From Pseudomonadota bacterium (lineage in GTDB: Bacteria > Pseudomonadota > Gammaproteobacteria > Burkholderiales > Burkholderiaceae_D): a stretch of 10,221 bases of DNA. Location of the stretch: contig JAEZVM010000254.1 of assembly GCA_023420795.1 (NCBI GenBank), positions 1 through 10,221 of the forward strand, in the 5' to 3' direction. Positions 1 to 6,004 of this stretch are shown piece after piece. The position numbers and the translations under genes are program-made. Below the pieces are notes generated by a model. The model was not told where the DNA came from. It ran no database searches and worked only from the letters and a program-made list of their open reading frames with translations. The first letter of the stretch is position 1; each line of letters begins with the position of its first letter.

Positions 1-314
1 CGGAACATGCGCGGCAAGGGATTTCCCGGCTGCGCTCGCGGCGTGACCGTGCCGACCTCGATAAATCCGAACCCGAGTGCGGCCAGGCCGTCGATATAGG
101 CGCCATCCTTGTCCAATCCTGCGGCCAGTCCGACCGGATTGGGGAAGGTGATTCCCATCAGAGGCCGGGGATCGGGAGCAGGGCGTGCGAGCAGCCGGGT
201 GAGGCCGCATGCTGCGGCGTGTTTTAAGGCGGGGAGCACAACATTGTGTGCGGCTTCCGGATCGAGCGAAAACAGGAACGGGCGGGCAAGAGAGTAGAGA
301 AGTTTGTCTGACAT
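1..314 (-). CDS. pyrD: Dihydroorotate dehydrogenase (quinone), class 2, N-terminal part
   Basis: PyrD oxidises dihydroorotate to orotate in de novo pyrimidine synthesis and passes electrons through FMN to membrane quinone. Only the first 104 codons are in the window, and the gene runs off the left edge. The start is the ATG read leftward from 314. The opening residues (MSDKLLYSLARPFLFSLDPE) match the amphipathic N-terminal extension of class 2 enzymes, which rests on the inner membrane. The FMN-barrel entry NPVGLAAGLDKDG follows at residues 59-71, then LGFGFIEVGTVTPRAQPGNP at 80-99, another hallmark of the family. No clear Shine-Dalgarno lies before the ATG. The gene is 91 nt downstream of bpt on the same strand and may be last in the NUDIX-aat-bpt-pyrD transcript, or may have its own weak promoter. 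Identification is firm; regulation is not known. Confidence 0.95.
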   Translation of the reverse strand, partial: MSDKLLYSLARPFLFSLDPEAAHNVVLPALKHAAACGLTRLLARPAPDPRPLMGITFPNPVGLAAGLDKDGAYIDGLAALGFGFIEVGTVTPRAQPGNPLPRMF

Positions 315-330
315 AACGGGCAGGAGTGGG

Positions 331-353
331 CTGCGATGCTTTTGACATCGCGG
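331..353 (-). other. Small hairpin in the pyrD leader
   Basis: On the minus-strand transcript GCGATG pairs perfectly with CATCGC around a 7-nt loop (plus positions 333-351), and the hairpin ends 18 nt before the pyrD start codon. No U-run follows it, so it is not an intrinsic terminator. A TAGAAT -10-like hexamer lies upstream (378 to 373 on the minus strand) but has no good -35. The inverted repeat is seen directly; any function is a guess. Confidence 0.3.
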
Positions 354-405
354 CGCGACAGGCAAAGGCGTTATTCTACTCTTGCGTTTCGGTAATACGT
401 CGCGG

Positions 406-1140
406 TCAGCAGTCGGGGTGCCATTCCTGCCACTGCCCCTGAATGAGTGCTTCCAGCGGCTTGAAGTTGGCCTTGTATGCCATCTTCCGGCTATCCTGAA
501 TCCAGTAACCCAGATATACATGCGGCATGTCGAGGCGTCTGGCCTGCTCGATTTGCCACTGAATGTTGTAGGTGCCGTAGGATGCGCCGGCCACGTCCGG
601 ATCGTAGAAGGTATAGACCGAGGAGAGGCCGTCGTTCAGCACATCGATGATGCTCACCATGCGCAGCGTGCCGTCGCTTTCACGAAACTCGACAAGGCGG
701 GTGTTCACCTTGCTCTGTAACAGGAACTGCGCGTATTGGTCGCGGCTGTCCTGATCCATTCCGCCGCCCGCATGTCGCGCTGCCTGATAGCGCAGATAAA
801 GCTCGTAATGCTCAGGCGCATAGGAGAGAGTCGTTACCCAGGTGCTCAGGGTTTGATGCCTGCTCCATGCGCGTCGCTGGCTGCGATTGGCGGAGAATCC
901 GTTCGTTTTTACGCGAACCGGAACGCATGCATGGCAGCCGTCGCAGTAGGGGCGATAGGTGAAGATGCCGCTGCGGCGAAATCCGTTCTTGACCAGTTCG
1001 GAATAGACATCGGCGTTGATCAGATGCGAAGGCGTTGCAACCTGGGAACGTGCCTGACGTCCTTCGATATAGCTGCACGGGTACGGTGCCGTCGCATAAA
1101 ACTGCAGAGTGGAAAAAGGCAGTTCTTTCAAATGCGTCAT
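406..1140 (-). CDS. bpt: Aspartate/glutamate leucyltransferase (Bpt, ATE family)
   Basis: Bpt moves leucine from Leu-tRNA to proteins with N-terminal Asp or Glu, making them type 2 N-degrons that ClpS hands to ClpAP in the cytosol. The 244-residue product has the usual length and shows family landmarks: LPFSTLQFYATAPYPCSY at residues 7-24, the stretch SQVATPSHLINADVYSELV (32-50), and a cysteine cluster at C66, C69 and C72 (YCDGCHAC). The C-terminal half carries GGGMDQDSR and SSVYTFYDPD, typical of the ATE C-terminal transferase domain. I chose the ATG at 1140 because homologues start MTHLKELPF. A GTG at 1170 in the same frame would add ten unconserved residues, and neither has a strong ribosome-binding site. 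It lies 80 nt downstream of aat, the other leucyl-transferase of the pathway, and 91 nt before pyrD. The older database name 'arginyl-tRNA-protein transferase' is inaccurate for bacterial members of this subgroup. Confidence 0.93.
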   Translation of the reverse strand: MTHLKELPFSTLQFYATAPYPCSYIEGRQARSQVATPSHLINADVYSELVKNGFRRSGIFTYRPYCDGCHACVPVRVKTNGFSANRSQRRAWSRHQTLSTWVTTLSYAPEHYELYLRYQAARHAGGGMDQDSRDQYAQFLLQSKVNTRLVEFRESDGTLRMVSIIDVLNDGLSSVYTFYDPDVAGASYGTYNIQWQIEQARRLDMPHVYLGYWIQDSRKMAYKANFKPLEALIQGQWQEWHPDC

Positions 1141-1220
1141 AGTCGTATTGCCTGGCTGCGATGCTGACACCGATAATTTACACGTTATGCCGCGTCTGGA
1201 CTAAGGATTTTTCTGCGCGC

Positions 1221-1943
1221 TCAAAATAGTGTGATCGGACGCCACTCCTCTATCTGCGGTTGCTTGATGGCATGCTGCAATCGCTTGATGAACTCCTCTC
1301 TTGGAATCGGCGTTGCGCCGAGCGATGCCAGATGTGAAGTCTCCTGCTGGCAGTCGATTAATTCGACGCCGTTCTCTCTAAGGAAATGCACCAGATAGGC
1401 GAGCGCAATCTTGGAGGCGTCCGTGACGCGGGCGAACATGGATTCGCCATAGAACATTCTGCCAATGGAGACGCCGTAGGCTCCACCGACGAGTTCGCCG
1501 TCAAGCCATACTTCAGACGAATGCGCATAACCCTGCCGATGCAGATCGGTGTAGCCGCGAATGATGTCGCCCGAGATCCAGGTGCCAGCGCCATCCCTGC
1601 GCGGAGCGGCGCAAGCGTGCATGACTTCCTCGAATGCGGTATCGAAACGGATTTGCCAGCGGCCATTGGTCGATGTGCTGTGCTCAAACTTCTTCAGGGT
1701 CTTTCTGAGGCTGCGAGAGATATTGAAGTGCTCAGTAATCAGCACCATGCGCGGATCGGTGCTCCACCAAAGGACGGGTTGTCCCTCCGAGAACCAGGGG
1801 AATATTCCGCGCCGGTAAGCTTCGAGCAAGCGCTTCGACGACAGATCGTTGCTGGCGGCGAGCAATCCCGGAGCGCCATCTGCTTCCGTCAATGCACTGG
1901 ACACGTCCGGAAAAGGCGTGCCGGGCGCCAGCCAGGGAATCAT
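1221..1943 (-). CDS. aat: Leucyl/phenylalanyl-tRNA-protein transferase
   Basis: Aat adds Leu or Phe from aminoacyl-tRNA to proteins with N-terminal Lys or Arg, creating N-degrons for ClpS/ClpAP. The product is 240 residues, normal for the family. Visible motifs are YRRGIFPWF at 43-51, WWSTDPR at 59-65, SSEVWLDGELVGGAYGVSIG at 142-161, and DCQ at 197-199 within LIDCQQETSHLASLGA. These correspond to the catalytic-region Asp186/Gln188 of the E. coli enzyme (alignment by eye). The ATG overlaps the stop codon of the upstream NUDIX gene as ATGA (1940-1943), so translation is probably coupled. A GAGG sits about 10 nt upstream, inside the NUDIX coding end. bpt follows after 80 nt, so both aminoacyl-protein transferases of the bacterial N-end rule are probably co-expressed. 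No anomalies. Confidence 0.96.
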   Translation of the reverse strand: MIPWLAPGTPFPDVSSALTEADGAPGLLAASNDLSSKRLLEAYRRGIFPWFSEGQPVLWWSTDPRMVLITEHFNISRSLRKTLKKFEHSTSTNGRWQIRFDTAFEEVMHACAAPRRDGAGTWISGDIIRGYTDLHRQGYAHSSEVWLDGELVGGAYGVSIGRMFYGESMFARVTDASKIALAYLVHFLRENGVELIDCQQETSHLASLGATPIPREEFIKRLQHAIKQPQIEEWRPITLF

Positions 1944-2527
1944 CGCGTTGTCGCCTCGCTTGCAGGCATGGGCTTTCGAAAATCGCGGGTATGCAACGCA
2001 TAGGCGCCGCCTTCCCGCTGGATTCGAGTCAAGTCAGCAAAGAAATATTTCAAGGTGTGGGCTACCGTGGGGAATGCTATGTCGCTCCACGGGATTTCCG
2101 CTTCCGTGAATAGTTGTACTTCGAGGCTTTCGGTTCCGGCCTGATAATCGAGATCCAGCAGTGTGGCACGATAAAACATGTGTACCTGCTGTACATGCGG
2201 CACGTTGAGCAGTGAGAACAGCTCATGCAGATCGATTCGGGCTCCCGCTTCTTCCAGCGTTTCGCGTAGCGCCGCCTCGCCCGTTGTTTCGTCGTTCTCC
2301 ATGAAGCCCGCCGGCAGCGTCCAGTAGCCATATCGGGGTTCAATGGCGCGCCGGCAGAGCAGGATACGTGTTTCGCCATCGCGCTCCCATACCGGAATGG
2401 AGCCAACCACCATCTTCGGATTCTGGTAATGGACCGTGCCGCACTTTTCGCATACATGGCGGGGACGATTGTCATCGGGTGGAATCAGCACCGATACCGG
2501 ATGCGCACATTCGGAGCAGAATTTCAT
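1940..2527 (-). CDS. NUDIX hydrolase with N-terminal zinc ribbon
   Basis: This 195-residue protein joins a zinc ribbon to a NUDIX nucleoside-diphosphate hydrolase domain. The ribbon cysteines are C4, C7, C26 and C29, followed by HYQNPKMVVGSIP (33-45), a signature of the Nudix_N_2 type. The NUDIX box spans about 74-96 (GFMENDE, seven residues, then RETLEEAGA), with the metal-binding RE and EE residues present. The substrate cannot be read from sequence. Relatives of this architecture are discussed as FAD or ADP-ribose pyrophosphatases, but that is only a suggestion. I start at the ATG at 2527 because the ribbon begins at once (MKFCSEC). A TTG at 2563 would add 12 residues and would lie within the hairpin described separately. 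It is first in a minus-strand operon with aat (4-nt overlap), bpt and probably pyrD. No standard Shine-Dalgarno is visible. Confidence 0.9.
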   Translation of the reverse strand: MKFCSECAHPVSVLIPPDDNRPRHVCEKCGTVHYQNPKMVVGSIPVWERDGETRILLCRRAIEPRYGYWTLPAGFMENDETTGEAALRETLEEAGARIDLHELFSLLNVPHVQQVHMFYRATLLDLDYQAGTESLEVQLFTEAEIPWSDIAFPTVAHTLKYFFADLTRIQREGGAYALHTRDFRKPMPASEATTR

Positions 2528-2529
2528 AG

Positions 2530-2571
2530 GCGGCTGTAATTGGTGGAGCGGCTGCAATCGCAAGCAGCCGC
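2530..2571 (-). promoter_or_regulatory. Candidate folded leader of the NUDIX operon with competing arms
   Basis: In the minus-strand transcript GCGGCTGC (2571-2564) pairs perfectly with GCAGCCGC (2555-2548) around an 8-nt loop. A second copy of the 3' arm, ACAGCCGC (2537-2530), lies 2 nt before the ATG and could pair with the same 5' arm over 7 bp instead. The two folds exclude each other, and the second would cover the initiation region. The repeats are seen directly; a regulatory role is inference, and no known riboswitch class was recognised. Confidence 0.35.
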
Positions 2572-2636
2572 ATGCTTTTTAATCGCGGGAGTGACCGGCA
2601 CAAGTGTATCACTGCACGAATCTCGGATAATTGCAT

Positions 2637-2665
2637 TTGCGTTGAAGCCAGATACCGGATATACT
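2637..2665 (+). promoter_or_regulatory. Sigma70-type promoter of tRNA-fMet
   Basis: TTGCGT (2637-2642) and TATACT (2660-2665) are separated by exactly 17 nt and lie just upstream of the tRNA. Transcription should begin near 2672, leaving a 5' leader of about 7 nt for RNase P to remove. The -10 box has five of six consensus bases; the -35 box is weaker. Confidence 0.6.
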
Positions 2666-2678
2666 TCACTTCTTCAGA

Positions 2679-2910
<232 letters not shown>

Positions 2911-3768
2911 ATGAATACGATTGAGGCCAAGAAAGTCCTCGAAACCGCATTGCTTTGTGCGCATGAGCCATTGTCGATCCATGACATGAGAAAGCTCTAC
3001 GCTGAAAATGATGCCGCTCAGGGGGAAATTGGCGCCGATACCATCAAGTCGATGCTGGAAGAGTTGCGCAGCGACTGGTCGGACAAGGGCATCGAAATCG
3101 TCAGCCTGTCGACCGGATGGCGTTTTCAGAGCCGTCCGGAAATGAAGAAGTATCTTGAGCGGCTCAATCCCGAAAAGCCGCCGAAATATTCACGCGCCAC
3201 CCTTGAAACTCTCGCGATCATCGCGTACCGGCAGCCTGTCACCCGTGGTGACATTGAAGAAATTCGCGGAGTAACGGTGAATTCGCAAACCATCAAGATG
3301 CTGGAAGATCGTGGCTGGATCGAGGCTATTGGTCATCGGGACGTGCCTGGTCGGCCGGCTCTGTTTGCCACGACCAGGCAGTTTCTCGACGATCTTGGAT
3401 TGACTTCGCTGGAACAACTTCCGCCGCTACAGCACGTGACGAAGGAAGACGTCCAAAGCGGAAGCCTGCCGGAGATGCAGGCGGGCCTGGATCAGGCGAC
3501 ATTGACCGAATTTGTGGAGCAGGTCGGCCTCGCGGATGCGCAGATTGATGCGTCTGACGAACTTGCCAATGCTTCCGCCCTCTCGCAAGACACAAACGCC
3601 GAGCTTTTCTCTGAAAGCATGCCCGGCACCCCTCAACAATCTGCCTCCTCCATATCGGAAGCGGATATCTCCTCGCATGACGGCTCCCTTGTGTCCAATC
3701 CACAGGATGACGCAGCATCAAGCCAGCACACTCAAGAATTGATCGATGAATCTGCCAAACCACAATGA
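2911..3768 (+). CDS. scpB: Segregation and condensation protein B
   Basis: ScpB is the winged-helix (kite) subunit that, with ScpA, forms the SMC-ScpAB complex that compacts chromosomes and helps separate origins. The product is 285 residues. Residues 1 to about 85 form the first winged-helix domain, and about 90-165 the second, with the strongly conserved stretch YSRATLETLAIIAYRQPVTR and then GDIEEIRGVTVNSQ. GRPALFATTRQFLDDLGL ends the conserved core near residue 167. The remaining roughly 115 residues are Ser/Gln/Asp/Glu-rich, low-complexity and probably disordered; such tails vary widely in proteobacterial ScpB. The start is the ATG at 2911, which matches where homologues begin; the ribosome-binding site is weak (AAGA 7 nt upstream). 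The 3' end overlaps or nearly touches rluB, implying a two-gene unit. scpA is not in this window. Confidence 0.95.
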   Translation: MNTIEAKKVLETALLCAHEPLSIHDMRKLYAENDAAQGEIGADTIKSMLEELRSDWSDKGIEIVSLSTGWRFQSRPEMKKYLERLNPEKPPKYSRATLETLAIIAYRQPVTRGDIEEIRGVTVNSQTIKMLEDRGWIEAIGHRDVPGRPALFATTRQFLDDLGLTSLEQLPPLQHVTKEDVQSGSLPEMQAGLDQATLTEFVEQVGLADAQIDASDELANASALSQDTNAELFSESMPGTPQQSASSISEADISSHDGSLVSNPQDDAASSQHTQELIDESAKPQ

Positions 3769-5278
3769 TGCACCTATGAGTGCGCCCTCCGATTCCGCCA
3801 ACCGCTCCGAATCCCGGGAAAGTCAGGACTCGTCGAATGCCGAAACGTCTTCCGTGCAGGGGCAGGGTGATGTCGGCGGCAAGAAAACGGCAAAGCGCGG
3901 CGTGCGTGGTCCGCGCAGCTTGAGACGTACCCGGGCGCCGCGTCAGGACGGGGGTGAGAAAGGGACGGGAACGGAAGAGCAATTCACCGAAGTGCAAGCC
4001 GATCAGGGAGCTGCGACGGGGAACGGCAAGCCGCAGCGCGCCGAGCAAAATGCAACCAGGCGGGGCGAGCGGCAAAACCAGAAGCCAAGAGGCAAGCAGG
4101 GAGGCAAGGGGCAGCAGCCTCGCGCGAAAGAGTCCAGCGCGGATGCGATTTTCTCGCTCGTCACATCGGGGGCTTTTGACAGCCTCTCCAGGGATGATGG
4201 GCTGCCTGTTGATGCCGCGCGGCGCGGGCAGTCCAAGAATGTGCGACGCGATCTGACTTCAGAAGATGATGCGCCAAAGCTGCACAAGGTACTGGCGGAC
4301 GCTGGGCTTGGATCGCGCCGCGATATGGAGGAGTTGATCATTGCCGGGCGAGTGTCGGTCAATGGTGAGCCGGCACATATCGGTCAACGCATTCTGCCGA
4401 CGGACCAGGTTCGTATCAATGGCAAGCTGATTCAGCGCAAGGTTAGCAAACGGCCGCCTCGCGTGCTGATTTACCATAAGCAGGCCGGGGAAATTGTCAG
4501 CCACAGCGATCCGGAAGGACGTCCAAGTGTCTTTGAGCGGCTGCCGACGATGAAGGCGGCGAAATGGCTGGCGGTCGGTCGCCTCGACTTCAATACCGAA
4601 GGCTTGCTCCTGTTTACCACCTCCGGCGACCTGGCGAACCGGCTGATGCATCCGCGTTACGGAATCGAGCGCGAATATGCGGTACGTGTGCTCGGCGAAC
4701 TGGAAGAAGGAATGCGCCAGAAGCTGTTGAGCGGCGTTGAACTGGAGGATGGTGTCGCCCAGTTTTCCAGAATTTCCGATGGTGGCGGAGAGGGTGCCAA
4801 TCGCTGGTATCGGGTCACGATTGGTGAAGGTAGGAATCGCGAAGTGCGGCGCATGTTCGAAGCCGTTGGTTTGACGGTGTCGCGCCTGATTCGTACACGA
4901 TACGGCGCTCTGACTTTGCCGAGCAACCTGAGGCGCGGCCGTTGGGAGGAACTGGATGAGCATGCGGTAAAGGATTTGATGGCGTCGAGCGGGCTTGAAA
5001 AGAAAGCCGGTCAAGGTCAAGCCAAAGGCAGGGGCGAACGTCCGGATGGCGCGGGTATGGCGCGTAATGGCAATAATAGCTTTGACAAAAACCAAGGACA
5101 AAAACGGGGGCAATCCCGAGGCAATGCTCGTAATCAAGGACAGCAGCGCGGGCGCCAGCCTGATCCTCTGCAAACGGCGCTCGGTTTCCCTGATATCGGG
5201 CAATCACGGAATAACGGTGGACGGCCTCGTGTCGGGTTGGCTGCGCTGGGGCTGGGACGTCGTCGGGCACGAGGCTGA
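3746..5278 (+). CDS. rluB: 23S rRNA pseudouridine synthase, RluB type, with long disordered tails
   Basis: RluB isomerises a uridine (U2605 in E. coli numbering) of 23S rRNA near the peptidyl-transferase centre. The enzyme core occupies the middle of a 510-residue protein. The S4 RNA-binding domain lies at about 177-236 (KLHKVLADAGLGSRRDMEEL, then GRVSVNGEPA). The RsuA-family catalytic motif GRLDFNTEGLLLFTTSGDL has the nucleophilic aspartate at D281. NREVRRMFEAVGLTVSRLIR and the YGALTL motif follow. The N-terminal 176 residues and the last roughly 95 are rich in Gly, Gln, Arg, Lys and Asn, probably disordered and RNA-binding; E. coli RluB is much shorter. The ATG at 3746 overlaps scpB by 23 nt and has AAGAA 7 nt upstream. 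An in-frame ATG at 3776 (MSAPSDS) would instead leave a 7-nt gap, and I cannot settle between them. It probably shares a transcript with scpB. Confidence 0.92.
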   Translation: MNLPNHNDAPMSAPSDSANRSESRESQDSSNAETSSVQGQGDVGGKKTAKRGVRGPRSLRRTRAPRQDGGEKGTGTEEQFTEVQADQGAATGNGKPQRAEQNATRRGERQNQKPRGKQGGKGQQPRAKESSADAIFSLVTSGAFDSLSRDDGLPVDAARRGQSKNVRRDLTSEDDAPKLHKVLADAGLGSRRDMEELIIAGRVSVNGEPAHIGQRILPTDQVRINGKLIQRKVSKRPPRVLIYHKQAGEIVSHSDPEGRPSVFERLPTMKAAKWLAVGRLDFNTEGLLLFTTSGDLANRLMHPRYGIEREYAVRVLGELEEGMRQKLLSGVELEDGVAQFSRISDGGGEGANRWYRVTIGEGRNREVRRMFEAVGLTVSRLIRTRYGALTLPSNLRRGRWEELDEHAVKDLMASSGLEKKAGQGQAKGRGERPDGAGMARNGNNSFDKNQGQKRGQSRGNARNQGQQRGRQPDPLQTALGFPDIGQSRNNGGRPRVGLAALGLGRRRARG

Positions 5279-5294
5279 TTTTCCTCGGCCTTTT
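5266..5294 (+). terminator. Candidate intrinsic terminator of scpB-rluB
   Basis: GGC-A-CGAGG (5266-5274) pairs with CCTCG-GCC (5283-5290), giving eight base pairs with one bulged A and an 8-nt loop, followed by TTTT (5291-5294). The rluB stop codon (5276-5278) lies in the loop. The U-run is short, so efficiency may be modest. It separates scpB-rluB from the rimP promoter downstream. Confidence 0.5.
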
Positions 5295-5351
5295 GCTCCT
5301 CATTTGGTGTCAAAATGTTTCATCTTCCCTTCCGCCAAGAGGTCGTTTCGA

Positions 5352-5380
5352 TTGCGACAGGTCAAATATTTGTTTATAAT
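5352..5380 (+). promoter_or_regulatory. Strong sigma70-type promoter of rimP-nusA-infB
   Basis: TTGCGA (5352-5357) and a perfect TATAAT (5375-5380) are separated by exactly 17 nt, so transcription should start near 5387. An AT-rich palindrome CAAATATTTG (5363-5372) fills most of the spacer. A 7-bp inverted repeat, ATTTGTT (5368-5374) with AACAAAT (5390-5396), flanks the -10 box and the start region and could be an operator. The promoter boxes are convincing; the operator idea is weak. Confidence 0.75.
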
Positions 5381-5448
5381 TAGCGAGTTAACAAATCGAC
5401 CTGCAAGAAAATATTGGGGCCGCTGTACATGGGCTGGGGCGATAAAAA

Positions 5449-5477
5449 GAGATGGGCAGATGCCCATTTTTTTTTTC
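5449..5477 (+). terminator. Intrinsic terminator inside the rimP leader (probable attenuator)
   Basis: ATGGGC (5452-5457) pairs with GCCCAT (5462-5467) around the 4-nt loop AGAT, and an unbroken run of ten T follows (5467-5476, the first base pairing in the stem). Further A-U and G-U pairs with the purine stretch upstream can lengthen the stem. It lies about 65 nt after the predicted transcription start and 41 nt before rimP, so all transcripts from the 5352-5380 promoter must read through it. In E. coli and B. subtilis the nusA operon is limited by termination in its leader, with NusA feedback. The same is inferred here from position and structure. Confidence 0.7.
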
Positions 5478-5497
5478 TTAAACGGTTTGTGTATGGT

Positions 5498-5514
5498 TTT
5501 CTCGTACGGAGAAG
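5498..5514 (+). promoter_or_regulatory. Ribosome-binding site of rimP within a small hairpin
   Basis: The Shine-Dalgarno GGAGA (5508-5512) sits 6 nt before the TTG start at 5519 and decides that start. TTCTC (5499-5503) can pair with GAGAA (5509-5513) around a 5-nt loop, plus one G-U pair outside, which would partly hide the site. The stem has only two G:C pairs, so it is weak. Confidence 0.45.
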
Positions 5515-5518
5515 TGTT

Positions 5519-6004
5519 TTGCGGTTGCTGGAATTAATTGAAAAAACAGTTTTTGGCATGGGCTATGAGCTGGTCGACTTTGAACACGCGGCTCGTGGCC
5601 TATTGCGCGTGTATATCGATTTCCCGCCGGAAGCGGCTGACAAGGGAAATATCACGGTCGAGGATTGCGAGAAGGTCAGTCATCAGCTGTCGCATGTGCT
5701 GACGGTAGAGAATGCAAACTATGAGCGCCTGGAGATTTCTTCGCCAGGGCTGGATCGTCCGCTGAAGAAGCTGTCTGATTACACGCGTTTTGCTGGGCAG
5801 GAGGCGACAGTGAAGTTGCGCCTGCCGATGCCCGGCACGCCGAATCGCAAGTCGTTTCAGGGGGTGCTGCATGCCCCTGAAGGCGATACGTTGAAACTGG
5901 AATTTGAAGGAAAAGAAGGGCCGGCGGTGCTGGAGTTTACGCTCGCCGATGTGGACAAGGCACGTTTGGTGCCAAAAGTGGACTTTAGGAGCCGCAAAGC
6001 ATGA
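5519..6004 (+). CDS. rimP: Ribosome maturation factor RimP
   Basis: RimP binds the maturing 30S subunit and helps assemble the central pseudoknot and S12 region. The 161-residue product has the usual length and two-domain layout. The N-terminal alpha/beta domain (about 1-82) includes GMGYELVDFE (13-22), LLRVYID (28-34) and the family signature SSPGLDRPL (74-82). An SH3-like C-terminal domain (about 86-155) ends with FTLADVDKARLVPKVDF. I chose the TTG at 5519 because GGAGA lies 6 nt upstream and because RimP proteins begin just before LLELIEKTV. Extending to TTG at 5414 or ATG at 5429 would translate the terminator and its T-run as a Phe tract, which is not credible. The stop overlaps the nusA start as ATGA (6001-6004), the usual rimP-nusA coupling. 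Confidence 0.93.
   Translation: MRLLELIEKTVFGMGYELVDFEHAARGLLRVYIDFPPEAADKGNITVEDCEKVSHQLSHVLTVENANYERLEISSPGLDRPLKKLSDYTRFAGQEATVKLRLPMPGTPNRKSFQGVLHAPEGDTLKLEFEGKEGPAVLEFTLADVDKARLVPKVDFRSRKA

Noticed and set aside
2548..2580. Plus-strand reading of the NUDIX-leader hairpin followed by a T-run as an intrinsic terminator.
   Set aside because: No plus-strand gene lies upstream to terminate, and the T-run begins 4 nt after the stem. The minus-strand leader reading fits better.
4259..5203. A 314-codon antisense frame across rluB.
   Set aside because: No family features, and the S4 and synthase motifs on the plus strand explain the sequence.
5414..5518. N-terminal extension of RimP upstream of 5519.
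   Set aside because: It would translate the intrinsic terminator and its T-run, lacks a ribosome-binding site and has no resemblance to RimP N-termini.
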